DNA of 64,000 nucleotides from Planobacterium oryzisoli (GCF_015354315.1 NZ_JADKYY010000001.1:248001-312000), one strand, 5' to 3'; positions 52,379 to 61,992 are shown, counted from the stretch's first letter. Notes: generated by a model from the sequence alone, not told the origin. Numbers and translations: made by a program.

Positions 52379-53500
52379 ATGGAAGCAGCCTTAACTCCAA
52401 GACAAGTCCCATTTCATGGGCTAAAAATAGCTAAAAAAGAACTACTGACCAAAAACGCTTTTTCACTGGAATTGGATATTCCACAGCATCTTCGTTCCGT
52501 ATATTCCTATAATGCAGGCCAGTATGTCCGGCTTCGCTTCCTTCATAAAGGAGAGCCAGTGGAACGGGATTTTTCTATGACCTCGGCACCCTACGAGCCC
52601 TTTTTCACCCTGGGCATTCGTATACATGAGAAGGGTAGCAGTACGCAGAGTCTGTTTTCAGACTACCACGAGGGGGACTTATTAAGTGTCAGTGAGCCAA
52701 TGGGCCGTTTCACCCTGGAAAGCAAGCCCCATGAGTTTAGGACCATTGTGGGTTTTGCTGCGGGCATAGGGATCACACCTCTGCTCAGCCATTTCAAAAC
52801 GCTTCTTCATACCGAAAGCCGCACGCGACTTTTCCTTTTCTATTCCAATTCCCACAAGGATTCCACTCCCTATCTTAAGGAGCTCAAGCAACTAGAAAGC
52901 ACGTATCCTTCGCGATTTCAGCTGCATCTGTTCTATTCCAGAGAGAACCCGGGAAATCCTTTGTACCACAGTAGACTTAACCGCAGTAGGGTAGAACTGA
53001 TCATAAATCAAGTTATGATGCTGGATGATACCGATGAGGAATCCACTCTGTGGGACAGTGTGGACGAGGTCCTTATTTGTGGACCCGGGGAAATGATCCG
53101 CGAAGTAGCCAACGCATGTTATGAAAACGGAATTCCAAAGAAAAACATCCATTTTGAGCTCTTTGAAGCCTTTAATGAAGATATCTTTCCTGTCGAAGTG
53201 GCCTTTCCTTTGGTGGAAGATATAGAAGTGGAGTATATCTACCAGGGCAAAAGTACTTTGGTTCAATTAGAAGACAACCGACATAAACTTCTTCAAAGTC
53301 TCTCCTCACTGCATCTTCCCGTTCCGTTCTCTTGTAAGTCGGGTATATGTGGGAGCTGCATCTGCCATTTGGAAAAAGGTGAGGTGGAACTTCTCGAAAA
53401 TGAATATCTTACCCCAGGGGAAGAACAGAGTGGGAAGATCCTGCCTTGCATGGCCTTCGCGCTTTCAAAATCAATTAAACTGAACTTTGATAACGTGTGA
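52379..53500 (+). CDS. PaaE-like ferredoxin-NADP reductase with 2Fe-2S domain
   Basis: A 373-residue electron-transfer protein. The FNR-like flavin domain has RDFSMTSAPYEP (about residues 63-74), the NAD(P) part has VGFAAGIGITPLLSH and LICGPGEMIREV, and the C-terminal plant-type ferredoxin has CKSGICGSCICHLEKGEV with a later Cys (ILPCMAF). It resembles PaaE, the reductase of phenylacetyl-CoA epoxidase, but no paaABCD genes are here. The partner oxygenase is therefore unknown. I chose the ATG at 52379 over 52367. Confidence 0.88.
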   Translation: MEAALTPRQVPFHGLKIAKKELLTKNAFSLELDIPQHLRSVYSYNAGQYVRLRFLHKGEPVERDFSMTSAPYEPFFTLGIRIHEKGSSTQSLFSDYHEGDLLSVSEPMGRFTLESKPHEFRTIVGFAAGIGITPLLSHFKTLLHTESRTRLFLFYSNSHKDSTPYLKELKQLESTYPSRFQLHLFYSRENPGNPLYHSRLNRSRVELIINQVMMLDDTDEESTLWDSVDEVLICGPGEMIREVANACYENGIPKKNIHFELFEAFNEDIFPVEVAFPLVEDIEVEYIYQGKSTLVQLEDNRHKLLQSLSSLHLPVPFSCKSGICGSCICHLEKGEVELLENEYLTPGEEQSGKILPCMAFALSKSIKLNFDNV

Positions 53501-54108
53501 AAAAAGTTTTGGACACCATACGATTCTTTTTTGCAGTAGTGGAAATACTAGTGCTTTTCATGCTACTGGCAAATGTGTGGGTGTTTGCCCTCACAAACGG
53601 TCGTACCTATACCAAAATTTCAAAAATTCCGCCTCGCGAAACGGCCCTGGTCCTAGGAACTTCCCCCAAGACCATGTCGGGTAATGCCAATCCCTATTTC
53701 ATTGCACGAATGGATGCAGCGGCCCTACTGTACCACCACGGTAAGATCAACCGCATCATAGTTAGTGGTGAGAAAAGCAGAGGGTACGACGAACCCACTG
53801 CCATGAAAAATTTTCTGATCTATCAGGAGGGAGTACCCGAACATATAATCACTAAGGATTCCAAAGGTTTTTCCACAAAAGCGAGCATAAAACGTTGCGA
53901 TGAGCTCTACCAGCAGCGCAGCGTGATTATAGTCTCCCAAGGATTCCATAATCTTCGTGCGCTGTTTCTTGCGCGGAGCAGAGAGATGAATGCACTGGGT
54001 TTTGATGCTCAGGATATCACACATCCCGAGAGCTACTACCGCAATCAGTCCCGGGAATTTTTAGCGCGTGTACAGGCGGTACTGCATTATCTCTTTGGAA
54101 TTGAATAA
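53497..54108 (+). CDS. SanA/YdcF-family membrane protein (DUF218)
   Basis: A 203-residue protein with one N-terminal membrane helix and a DUF218 domain. ALVLGTSPKTMSGNANPYF, RIIVSGEKSRGYDEPTAM, and VSQGFHNLRALFLAR are the typical blocks. SanA relatives affect envelope permeability; the activity is unclear. The start is GTG, overlapping the reductase stop (GTGA), so translation is coupled. Confidence 0.85.
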   Translation: MKKVLDTIRFFFAVVEILVLFMLLANVWVFALTNGRTYTKISKIPPRETALVLGTSPKTMSGNANPYFIARMDAAALLYHHGKINRIIVSGEKSRGYDEPTAMKNFLIYQEGVPEHIITKDSKGFSTKASIKRCDELYQQRSVIIVSQGFHNLRALFLARSREMNALGFDAQDITHPESYYRNQSREFLARVQAVLHYLFGIE

Positions 54109-54151
54109 TGGAAAATACGTAATTTAAAAGTCGGTTTTTTTATCAAAATAC

Positions 54152-54159
54152 TATCTTTG
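54152..54159 (+). promoter_or_regulatory. -7 element of the udk operon
   Basis: TATCTTTG matches TAnnTTTG, 19 bases before the udk ATG. No clear -33 TTG is seen. Confidence 0.5.
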
Positions 54160-54178
54160 CCGAAAGATTTAACGAATC

Positions 54179-54802
54179 ATGCTTGTAATTGGAATCGCCG
54201 GGGGGACCGGGAGTGGCAAGACCACGGTAGTGAATAAAATTCTTCAGCAGCTTAATGCCGAGGGCGTAAACGTGCTCTCGCAGGACAACTACTACCACGA
54301 CAACCACCATCTCTCACTTCAGGAACGCGAAGTCTTGAATTACGACCATCCCAAATCCATAGATTTTGATCTGTTAAAAAAGCACGTACGCATGCTTAAG
54401 TCCGGACAAAGTATTGAACAGCCGCTTTACAGTTTCGTGACGCACTCGCGGACAAGCGATGTGATTACAGTAGAACCGAGAAACGTGCTGATTGTGGAAG
54501 GAATCCTAGTTCTTACCAACGCCGAGCTACTCAAGGAATTTGATCTCAAGGTCTTTGTACATGCTGATTCGGACGAACGGCTTATTCGAAGGATCCGTCG
54601 CGATACCCAAGAAAGGGGTAGGGATTTAAGTGAAGTACTGCACCGCTACCAGACTACTTTAAAACCAATGCATATGGAATTTATTGAGCCTTCCAAAAAC
54701 GAGGCGGACCTGATTGTTCCCAATATGCGTCATAATAATGTGGCCATTGATTTTTTGACCACAGTGATAAACAATTCATTAAAAAAACATTCCGATGCCT
54801 GA
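54179..54802 (+). CDS. udk: Uridine kinase
   Basis: A 207-residue P-loop kinase that phosphorylates uridine and cytidine. Walker A is GGTGSGKTT (about residues 8-16). QDNYYHD and NYDHPKSIDFDLL are the nucleoside-site motifs and RRIRRDTQERGRD the lid. Length is normal. It overlaps the next gene by eight bases. Confidence 0.93.
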   Translation: MLVIGIAGGTGSGKTTVVNKILQQLNAEGVNVLSQDNYYHDNHHLSLQEREVLNYDHPKSIDFDLLKKHVRMLKSGQSIEQPLYSFVTHSRTSDVITVEPRNVLIVEGILVLTNAELLKEFDLKVFVHADSDERLIRRIRRDTQERGRDLSEVLHRYQTTLKPMHMEFIEPSKNEADLIVPNMRHNNVAIDFLTTVINNSLKKHSDA

Positions 54803-55172
54803 GCACCTGATTAAAGACATCACACCTGCCAGCCCCCTGAAACGGAGAGTGAAGCGCTGGGTACTTAACAAGTATTTCACTACTATAGTGGCATTCTTGG
54901 TATGGATGGTGTTCTTTGACAGCACCTCGTTCTTAGTCATCAATGAACTCAATCAAGAAATAAAGAAATACGAGCAGCAATTGGCGCATTTTAAGGGCGA
55001 ATACGAAAAAAGTACCGCATTTTACAATAAGCTGATGAAAAACAAGGACGAAAAGGAAAAGTACGCGCGGGAGAATTATTTCATGAAAAAACCCAACGAA
55101 GAGATCTTCATATTGGTTGTGGACAGCTCCTTGGTACAGGCAAAAGAGACGGGTAAACCACTAAACGACTAA
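54795..55172 (+). CDS. Septum formation initiator (FtsB/DivIC-like)
   Basis: A 125-residue bitopic protein. A single membrane helix (FTTIVAFLVWMVFF, about residues 28-41) is followed by a coiled coil (LNQEIKKYEQQLAHFKGEYEK) and the ENYFMKKPNEEIFIL end typical of FtsB/DivIC. It should join the FtsQLB divisome complex. Confidence 0.85.
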   Translation: MPEHLIKDITPASPLKRRVKRWVLNKYFTTIVAFLVWMVFFDSTSFLVINELNQEIKKYEQQLAHFKGEYEKSTAFYNKLMKNKDEKEKYARENYFMKKPNEEIFILVVDSSLVQAKETGKPLND

Positions 55173-55176
55173 AGCT

Positions 55177-56328
55177 ATGGAAGACGAGTCACGTAGACAA
55201 TGGGAGGCACTGGTCTCGGGGCAACTAAAATCTCCGGACATCTACAGTATTCTTAAGGAAGAGAATTTAGAGGGACTTGAGATCGATCCAGTATATTTCA
55301 CCTCCTCTAAAGAATACCCTATGGTGGCAAGAGCAGAGGAGTATCTTCACCTTGTTAGCCCGTACCAAGAACAAAGTGAAAACGAATCGCTGCTACTATC
55401 CCACAATGTCGAAGGGTTAGCAGAGAAGAACCTTTTTGTCGACAACCGCCTTCTTGCAGAACATATTCTCTCAGAGGAGAACCGGGTTTTTTCCTTGGTA
55501 GATGTCTTTACTAAGGAAGGCAAACTGGACCAGCAGCTAGCCTTGGAACTTCAAGCCAAGGGCTTTGCGCGAAGTTTGTGCGTAGATATTTCTGCTTTTC
55601 AGAATGCTGGAGCATCCATTGTGCAGCAGCTTGCCGTAGCACTTTCCAAAGCAAGGGAGCTTGTAGAGGCATTCTCTAGCGACGTATTGAAGGAAATCAT
55701 CTTCAAGGTGGCAGTAGGGAGAAACTATTTTTTTGAGCTAGCCAAGCTTAGGGCCCTGCGACTGGTTTTTGCAGAACTTTGCCGTGAGTATGGTGCAGAG
55801 CCGCACGACTGCTTCATCTTTGCCGAGCCCAGCATGCGTAACAAAACAGTGGATGAGAGTGAAAACAATTTGATCCGCTCCACCTACGAATGTGCAGCGG
55901 CAATGCTCGGCGGAGCCGATGCTATTTATCTTGGCAGTTTCCAGCCCACCGAGCGCACCGAATTTTCTTTGGAAGTCTCCTTCAAGCAGCAGCTAGTGCT
56001 TTCCCACGAGAGTCTTCTAAATGTTTTTGACGATCCTATGGCAGGAAGCTTTTATATGGGTCCATTGACACAACAGGTGGCAGAAAAGACCTGGAGTGCT
56101 TTTTTAGAGATAGAAGAGAAGGGTGGATTCACTGCGCAGATGATAGGAGGCCAGCTTCAAAGGGATGTGTACGAGCACGCTTTGCGGGAGCAGCAATGGC
56201 TGAAGGAGGGCAAGATAACCCTTGTTGGTGTAAATCTTTATCCTTCGAAAGAGCTGACCAAGGAACTCAATACCCCGTACAACCCAAAGGAAATACGTCC
56301 CGTGCGACTATCGGAAATATACGAATAA
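55177..56328 (+). CDS. mutA: Methylmalonyl-CoA mutase small subunit (MutA-like), short
   Basis: A 383-residue protein related to the mutase beta/small subunit. YECAAAMLGGADAIYLGSFQP and DDPMAGSFYMGPLTQQVAEKTWSAF are the recognisable barrel segments. It is shorter than I expect for the family (well over 400), ending soon after the barrel without a B12-binding domain. The catalytic partner mutB is not next to it. The heterodimer partner must be elsewhere if it is functional. Confidence 0.8.
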   Translation: MEDESRRQWEALVSGQLKSPDIYSILKEENLEGLEIDPVYFTSSKEYPMVARAEEYLHLVSPYQEQSENESLLLSHNVEGLAEKNLFVDNRLLAEHILSEENRVFSLVDVFTKEGKLDQQLALELQAKGFARSLCVDISAFQNAGASIVQQLAVALSKARELVEAFSSDVLKEIIFKVAVGRNYFFELAKLRALRLVFAELCREYGAEPHDCFIFAEPSMRNKTVDESENNLIRSTYECAAAMLGGADAIYLGSFQPTERTEFSLEVSFKQQLVLSHESLLNVFDDPMAGSFYMGPLTQQVAEKTWSAFLEIEEKGGFTAQMIGGQLQRDVYEHALREQQWLKEGKITLVGVNLYPSKELTKELNTPYNPKEIRPVRLSEIYE

Positions 56329-56345
56329 GTACTTAAAGTAATTAA

Positions 56346-57488
56346 TTGTTATCTACTAAAATTCAACAATTTATATCCGATCATCTCGATTCAGATTTAA
56401 ACAAACTCCTTTTACAGAAATCGCCGGTGGAAGGTTATTCAATGCCTTTTATCGTAGAGCAAATAAAAGGACGCAAAATCAGTGCGCGCAAGTACCCCTT
56501 TCTTAGAGATTATCCCCAGTATCTTTTTCCATCTTCCTTAAGCTTAGAACAAAGTTCTTCTGAGGCTACTGCGCGATACAAGGCAAGAAATCTCTTTGGA
56601 GAGACCTTCGCAGATTTAACTGCGGGTATGGGTATAGACGCATACTTCCTCTCCTTAAATTTCCAGCGCATCTTCTTAGTGGAGCAAAATGCGGAGCTCT
56701 GTGCAATTCTAAGACACAACTTCAAGGTGCTAGAAAGAGAGGTAGAAGTAGTAAAGGGCGATCTTAACTCGTTCTTATCCACCGTAAAAAAACCTTTAGA
56801 TTTTATCTATCTGGATCCTGCACGCAGGGACCAGAATAAGCGTAAAGTGTTTCTTCTGGAGGATCTCTCACCCAATCTGCTTCTTCTGGAGCAGCAACTT
56901 GTAGATAAAGCGCACCGGATACTCGTTAAGCTCTCTCCAATGATAGATCTTAAGTATTTGGTTGCAACATTACATTATGTCCGGTCCATAGAGGTTGTCG
57001 CTGTCCGAAATGAGGTAAAGGAAATTCTAGTGCATCTTTCCAAGGAAGAAGAGAAGGAAACCGTACCTGTCACTGCAGTGAATCTGGAAAGTACGGAGCC
57101 TGATTTCACCTTTGACTTGAAGGATCTTTCAGTGGGCAGCGCAGTGTATTCCCCGGTGCGAAACTATCTCTATATTCCTAACAATGCGGTATTGAAAACC
57201 GGAGCATTTCATGGGATTGCACTAAAATTTGGACTTTATAAACTTCATCCCAATACCCATCTTTACACGAGCGATGAGCCCATTGAGGGTTTCCCTGGCC
57301 GAAGACTGCAGGTGGAGCAAGTGCCAGCAAAAACATTAAAAAAAGGGGAACGGTATCAGATAATATCTAGGAACCATCCGTTAAGTCCTGAGCAGATAAA
57401 GAAGAAATACAAAGTCGGGGACGGAGGGCACTCGTACCTTATTTTCACGCAGGATGTCTCAGGAAAAATCGTTTTAAAATCCCTCTGA
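56346..57488 (+). CDS. Class I SAM-dependent methyltransferase (THUMP-like)
   Basis: A 380-residue protein with a methyltransferase core. FADLTAGMGIDAYFLSLNF is motif I (about residues 87-105) and DFIYLDPARRD the catalytic-type motif IV (about 152-162). SLSLEQSSSEATARYKA precedes the core, and a conserved KSPVEG lies near the N-terminus. This matches a Bacteroidota family often annotated as THUMP-like methyltransferases; an RNA substrate is likely but unproven. Translation appears to start at TTG (56346), since the next ATG would remove the conserved N-terminus. Confidence 0.77.
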   Translation: MLSTKIQQFISDHLDSDLNKLLLQKSPVEGYSMPFIVEQIKGRKISARKYPFLRDYPQYLFPSSLSLEQSSSEATARYKARNLFGETFADLTAGMGIDAYFLSLNFQRIFLVEQNAELCAILRHNFKVLEREVEVVKGDLNSFLSTVKKPLDFIYLDPARRDQNKRKVFLLEDLSPNLLLLEQQLVDKAHRILVKLSPMIDLKYLVATLHYVRSIEVVAVRNEVKEILVHLSKEEEKETVPVTAVNLESTEPDFTFDLKDLSVGSAVYSPVRNYLYIPNNAVLKTGAFHGIALKFGLYKLHPNTHLYTSDEPIEGFPGRRLQVEQVPAKTLKKGERYQIISRNHPLSPEQIKKKYKVGDGGHSYLIFTQDVSGKIVLKSL

Positions 57489-57493
57489 TTGTT

Positions 57494-57523
57494 TTGCTGG
57501 CGTAGGAACTTTTATTAATTTTG
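57494..57523 (+). promoter_or_regulatory. Promoter of the small lipoprotein gene
   Basis: TTG at 57494-57496 and TAATTTTG at 57516-57523, 19 bases apart, match the Bacteroidota -33/-7 promoter. The ATG is 56 bases downstream. Confidence 0.75.
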
Positions 57524-57579
57524 CGGCAAGGACCTGTGAATTCCTAATTACCAAACAAAAATAAACTAGAAAAATCCCT

Positions 57580-57807
57580 ATGAAAAAAGTATTGATCGGA
57601 TGTGCAGCGATGGCCTTTATTCTTTCTGCTTGCAAAGATGTTCCTCAAGGAGGTAACAAAGGTGTTATAAAGGTGGAAGAAGGTGTGGAACGTTACGACG
57701 ACCATGAGGTGCGTGCAGCGCAGCCTTACCCATCTGCAGTCGCCATGGACAGCACCGCTACAGAGGCACCACAGGCCGCTGTTTCTGATACTCTAACTGC
57801 AGAGTAG
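57580..57807 (+). CDS. Small hypothetical lipoprotein
   Basis: A 75-residue protein with a clear lipoprotein signal (MKKVLIGCAAMAFILSAC; lipobox LSAC). The mature part is acidic and low in complexity, ending in Ala/Thr-rich residues. No family is recognised. It has its own good promoter, which supports it as a real gene. Confidence 0.7.
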   Translation: MKKVLIGCAAMAFILSACKDVPQGGNKGVIKVEEGVERYDDHEVRAAQPYPSAVAMDSTATEAPQAAVSDTLTAE

Positions 57808-57927
57808 TACTTTTTTTTCTTTCTGTATTTGGGTGCAAAGCGCACTGCCTTAGCAGAAATAAATACCAAATGTCTTGTACCCGCAGGGCATTTTTTTTAT
57901 TTTTACCAGAATACAAAACAAACAGAA

Positions 57928-59310
57928 ATGCAAAATACCCTCAACTACATTGAGCAGAATAAGGAAAGGTATGTTCAGGAACTCTTTGAACTGTTACGAA
58001 TTGCCTCCATAAGTGCAGATCCAGCCTACAACCAGGACGTACTGGACTGCGCCGACAAAGTAGCAGAGCACCTTAAAAACGCCGGGGCAGACCAAGTGGA
58101 GGTATGTGAAACGGAAGGTTATCCTATTGTCTACGGTGAAAAAATCTTGGACGCATCCCTTCCAACGGTACTGGTGTATGGGCACTACGACGTACAGCCA
58201 CCGGATCCACTTGATCTATGGAAAAAACCACCCTTTGAGCCATATATCGAACCCACCGCGGCGCACCCACAGGGAGCGATTTTTGCACGAGGCTCTGCCG
58301 ACGACAAGGGTCAGTTTTTCATGCATATTAAGGCGTTCGAAGCCATGATGAAAACCCAGACCCTCCCTTGTAATGTAAAGTTTTTGATTGAAGGAGAGGA
58401 GGAAGTTGGTTCCAAAAGCCTGGAAGGATTTGTCAAGCAGTACAAGGACAAGCTTTCCTGCGACTGCATTCTGATTTCCGACACCCATATCTATAGTCTT
58501 GAGCAACCAACCGTAACGACGGGTCTAAGAGGTCTTAGCTATGTAGAGGTAGAAGTGGAGGGACCCAATCGGGATCTTCATTCGGGTCTCTACGGAGGTG
58601 CGGTGCCCAATCCTATCCACGTGCTCTCGCGCATGGTAGCTGAGCTCATTGATTCCAAAGGCCGAATTCAGATCGACGGATTCTACGATAACGTACTGGA
58701 AGTCTCCATGGAGGAACGTAAAGAGATGAACCGACTCAAGGACAACCCTGAGGAATTTAAAAGTTCCATCGGGCTTAGCGGCGTAGAAGGCGAAGAAGGG
58801 TATACCACCCTGGAGAGAACCTCCATCCGACCAACCCTGGATTGCAATGGGATTTGGGGAGGTTATACCGGTGAAGGCGCCAAGACTGTGATTCCTTCCA
58901 AAGCCTTTGCGAAAATATCCATGCGTCTTGTTCCCTACCAGACTCCAGAGGAAATCACAGAGAAATTCACCAGGTTCTTTGAAAAGATTGCTCCGAAAAA
59001 TGTAAAAGTGAAAGTAAAACCACACCATGGAGGAATGCCTTATGTACTTCCTAGCGATACAAAGGAATTCCTGGCAGCAAAAAAGGCCATGGAAACGGCT
59101 TTTGGAAAGGAAGTGCTACCGTACCGCAGCGGAGGAAGTATCCCTATTACCGCCATGTTCGAGCAGGTGCTTGAGGCCAAATCAGTGCTTATGGGATTTG
59201 GACTGGATTCCGATGCTATTCACTCGCCCAACGAACACTTTGGACTCTATAACTTCTATAAAGGCATAGAGAGTATTCCTCTTTTCTTTGAGAATTATAC
59301 CAAAGGTTAA
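57928..59310 (+). CDS. M20-family dipeptidase
   Basis: A 460-residue metallopeptidase. Zinc and catalytic residues are in VYGHYDVQPP, ARGSADDKGQ, EGEEEVGSKSL, SDTHIYS and the late HSPNEHFGL. It resembles cytosolic dipeptidases of the carnosinase/CNDP2 type. The frame is open further upstream, but MQNTLNYIEQ at 57928 is the normal N-terminus. A terminator follows. Confidence 0.9.
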   Translation: MQNTLNYIEQNKERYVQELFELLRIASISADPAYNQDVLDCADKVAEHLKNAGADQVEVCETEGYPIVYGEKILDASLPTVLVYGHYDVQPPDPLDLWKKPPFEPYIEPTAAHPQGAIFARGSADDKGQFFMHIKAFEAMMKTQTLPCNVKFLIEGEEEVGSKSLEGFVKQYKDKLSCDCILISDTHIYSLEQPTVTTGLRGLSYVEVEVEGPNRDLHSGLYGGAVPNPIHVLSRMVAELIDSKGRIQIDGFYDNVLEVSMEERKEMNRLKDNPEEFKSSIGLSGVEGEEGYTTLERTSIRPTLDCNGIWGGYTGEGAKTVIPSKAFAKISMRLVPYQTPEEITEKFTRFFEKIAPKNVKVKVKPHHGGMPYVLPSDTKEFLAAKKAMETAFGKEVLPYRSGGSIPITAMFEQVLEAKSVLMGFGLDSDAIHSPNEHFGLYNFYKGIESIPLFFENYTKG

Positions 59311-59331
59311 AAAATCATAATTTTAATTCAG

Positions 59332-59356
59332 CGCCTCCCCTAAGGAGGCGTTTTTT
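59332..59356 (+). terminator. Terminator after the M20 dipeptidase gene
   Basis: CGCCTCC-CCTAA-GGAGGCG followed by six T; a perfect 7-bp G+C-rich stem. Confidence 0.93.
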
Positions 59357-59370
59357 CGTATTTTTAAGGA

Positions 59371-60078
59371 ATGGAAAATAAAGTAATTTATATCACAGGA
59401 GGTACCAAGGGTATAGGGCTTGGTATCGCCGAAACTCTTTTAAAGAACGGATACCGCGTGGCTGTTAGCTCCCGTAAGGCAGAGGACGTGCAACGTGCCG
59501 AGGTGGAACTCTCACGTCTCTCCCCGGATGTGCTGGCTTTTACCAGCGATGTTAGGAATTTCAACAGCGAGAAAGAAGCCATTGATAAAATTTCGGAGCG
59601 TTTCGGTCGCCTCGACGTAGTAATTGCCAATGCAGGCATGGGGGTATTCAAACCCGTAGATGAACTTTCGCTCGAGGAATGGAACAGTATGATTGAAACC
59701 AATCTTACCGGAGTATTTCATACACTAAAAGCCTCGGTGGATTTGTTGAAGAAGTCACAGGGACTCTATATAACCATATCAAGCCTTGCGGGAACGAACT
59801 TCTTCGAGAATGGAACAGGGTACAATGCTTCGAAGTTTGGAGTCGTAGGTTTTACACAAGCCGCTATGCTAGACCTTCGAAAATTTGGTATTCGGGCACT
59901 GACCATCATGCCAGGCTCGGTTTCCAGCCACTTCAATGGCAACGATCCTTCTGAGAAGGACTTGTGGAAGCTGCAACCGGAGGATCTGGGAGAGCTCATT
60001 GCAGATATTTTAAAAATGAACGTGCGCGTTTTACCAAGTAAGATCGAAATACGTCCAAGCAGACCGGATCAGAAATAG
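59371..60078 (+). CDS. Short-chain dehydrogenase/reductase
   Basis: A 235-residue classical SDR. The cofactor loop is TGGTKGIGLGIAE (about residues 8-20), NAGMGVF the structural motif, and the active site is Ser in ISSLAG with YNASK. The substrate is unknown. It stands alone between a terminator and the etf operator. Confidence 0.9.
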   Translation: MENKVIYITGGTKGIGLGIAETLLKNGYRVAVSSRKAEDVQRAEVELSRLSPDVLAFTSDVRNFNSEKEAIDKISERFGRLDVVIANAGMGVFKPVDELSLEEWNSMIETNLTGVFHTLKASVDLLKKSQGLYITISSLAGTNFFENGTGYNASKFGVVGFTQAAMLDLRKFGIRALTIMPGSVSSHFNGNDPSEKDLWKLQPEDLGELIADILKMNVRVLPSKIEIRPSRPDQK

Positions 60079-60118
60079 GACTTTTCTAACATAATGCATT
60101 GAATAATAATTGCTTATA

Positions 60119-60138
60119 ATATTATGCATGCATAATAT
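60119..60138. promoter_or_regulatory. MarR-type operator upstream of etfBA
   Basis: ATATTATGCATGCATAATAT is a perfect 20-bp palindrome, 44 bases before the etfB ATG. Its core TATGCATGCATA is identical to the two palindromes upstream of the marR-fadB operon at 49707 and 49791. It therefore probably binds the same MarR regulator. Confidence 0.8.
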
Positions 60139-60181
60139 ATTTTTTATTATTTTAGCCAGAACGTAAAAACATACCGTACAC

Positions 60182-60925
60182 ATGAAAATATTAGTTTGTA
60201 TAAGTAGTGTTCCTGATACTACCTCTAAAATCAACTTTACATCGGACAAAGCGGCGTTGGACAAAAGCGGGATTCAGTGGGTGATTAATCCACTGGACGA
60301 ATTCGCTTTATCAAAAGCAATCCAACTTCAGGCTTCGCAGGGAGCAACTGTTACGGTGATCAATGTAGGAACCGACTCGGAGCCGGTTATAAGAAAAGCT
60401 CTTGCGACGGGTGCCAACGATGCCGTACGCGTTAATTTGGACCCAAAGGATAGTTTCTCAACTGCAAAGCAGATTGCTGCAGTGGCAAAGGAGCATGGGT
60501 TTGACCTTGTGCTTTGTGGTAAGGAATCCATAGATTATAATGGAGGAGCCGTTCCGGGAATGGTTGCTCAATTACTAGGAGTACCTTTTGTCAATGCCGC
60601 GGTTGGTCTTGACATCACCGAAGGATCGGCTACAGCGGTAAGAGAAATTGAGGGAGGAAAGGAAACGATCTCCGTGCAACTTCCTGCCGTAATAGCAGGG
60701 CAGAAAGGATTGGTGGATGAAAAAGATGTAATTATCCCTAATATCCGTGGGATTATGACCGCGCGCTCCAAGCCACTAAACGTAGTGGAACCTTCAGAAG
60801 CTGAGGCAAAGGTGTCGGCCGTATCTTTTGAGAGTGTGCCACCACGTGCTCAGGTGAAGATGGTAGATGCACAGAATCTAGACGAGTTAGTTAGACTTTT
60901 AAACCAGGAGGCTAAAGTCATTTAA
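60182..60925 (+). CDS. etfB: Electron transfer flavoprotein beta subunit
   Basis: A 247-residue EtfB (FixA-like). The N-terminal KILVCISSVPDTTSKI and the AMP-binding-type LCGKESIDYNGGAVPGMVAQLLG segment are characteristic. With EtfA it accepts electrons from acyl-CoA dehydrogenases such as the one at 43807. It forms an operon with etfA (25-base gap). Confidence 0.93.
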   Translation: MKILVCISSVPDTTSKINFTSDKAALDKSGIQWVINPLDEFALSKAIQLQASQGATVTVINVGTDSEPVIRKALATGANDAVRVNLDPKDSFSTAKQIAAVAKEHGFDLVLCGKESIDYNGGAVPGMVAQLLGVPFVNAAVGLDITEGSATAVREIEGGKETISVQLPAVIAGQKGLVDEKDVIIPNIRGIMTARSKPLNVVEPSEAEAKVSAVSFESVPPRAQVKMVDAQNLDELVRLLNQEAKVI

Positions 60926-60950
60926 TTTTAATTACTAAGCAGAAAAAGTT

Positions 60951-61898
60951 ATGGCAGTATTTGTATACGCAGAAAACATAAACGGATCGTATAAGAAAGC
61001 GGCTTTTGAGGCTGTATCTTACGCTAAGGAAATTGCAGACCAACTACAAGACACAGTGACTGCACTAGCGGTGAATCCGACCGACCCAGCAGATAAGCTC
61101 TACGGGTATGGTGCAACTAAAGTGGTGAACATCCAGGATGAACACCTCAAGTCTTTCAGTGCCCGAGCCTACGCTAAGGCGCTAGGGGAAATTGCCGATG
61201 GAAATATTGTAGTATTCCCGCATACTACCGATGCCTCCTCAATTGCTCCAATGTTTGCAGTAGAAAATGGGTACGCTCTTATCACAAATGTACTAGAAGC
61301 TCCATCTTCCACAGCGCCCGTTACGGTGAAAAGAAAAGCTTTCTCGGGAAAAGGTTTTATGAATGCGCAGGCAGAAGGTGACAAAGTAGTCTTGACCGTC
61401 TCACAAAATGCTTTTGGAACCAAAGAGAATCGAGTGGATGGATCCGAAGAAACCCGTGCTATGAGCATCGCGAATGAAGATACTAAAGTGCTCTCGCACG
61501 AACAGTCTTCTGGCAAACTCGACTTGAAGGAAGCCGAAATTGTTGTCTCAGCTGGTAGAGGTATGAAAGGACCGGAGAACTGGGGTATGATTGAAGAACT
61601 TGCTGAAGTATTAGGGGCTGCTACTGCATGTTCCAAACCGGTGTCGGATATCGGATGGAGACCACATAGTGAGCATGTGGGGCAAACCGGAAAAGCCATA
61701 GCTCCAAATCTTTATATTGCAGTGGGAATTTCTGGAGCAATCCAGCACTTAGCTGGTGTGAATTCTTCAAAAACCATTGTAGTTATTAACAATGATCCAG
61801 AAGCACCTTTTTTCAAGTCTGCAGACTACGGCGTGGTTGGAGATGCTTTGGAAATTGTTCCAAAATTAACGGAAAAGATAAAGGCTTTAAAAGGCTAA
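60951..61898 (+). CDS. etfA: Electron transfer flavoprotein alpha subunit
   Basis: A 315-residue EtfA (FixB-like). The C-terminal FAD domain shows [34 protein letters not shown] and [26 protein letters not shown], with the NNDPEAPFF motif. It passes electrons toward the quinone pool via ETF dehydrogenase, not seen here. Confidence 0.94.
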   Translation: MAVFVYAENINGSYKKAAFEAVSYAKEIADQLQDTVTALAVNPTDPADKLYGYGATKVVNIQDEHLKSFSARAYAKALGEIADGNIVVFPHTTDASSIAPMFAVENGYALITNVLEAPSSTAPVTVKRKAFSGKGFMNAQAEGDKVVLTVSQNAFGTKENRVDGSEETRAMSIANEDTKVLSHEQSSGKLDLKEAEIVVSAGRGMKGPENWGMIEELAEVLGAATACSKPVSDIGWRPHSEHVGQTGKAIAPNLYIAVGISGAIQHLAGVNSSKTIVVINNDPEAPFFKSADYGVVGDALEIVPKLTEKIKALKG

Positions 61899-61923
61899 TC
61901 GAATTTACCCGCTATAATTATTT

Positions 61924-61958
61924 TCCGGCATAGATGATCTCTGCCGGATTTTTTTTAT
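61924..61958 (+). terminator. Terminator after etfA
   Basis: TCCGGCA / TGCCGGA forms a 7-bp stem with an 11-base loop, followed by a run of T. Confidence 0.85.
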
Positions 61959-61992
61959 CTTATTCCAGCCACTCTTTTATTGAGATACAACT

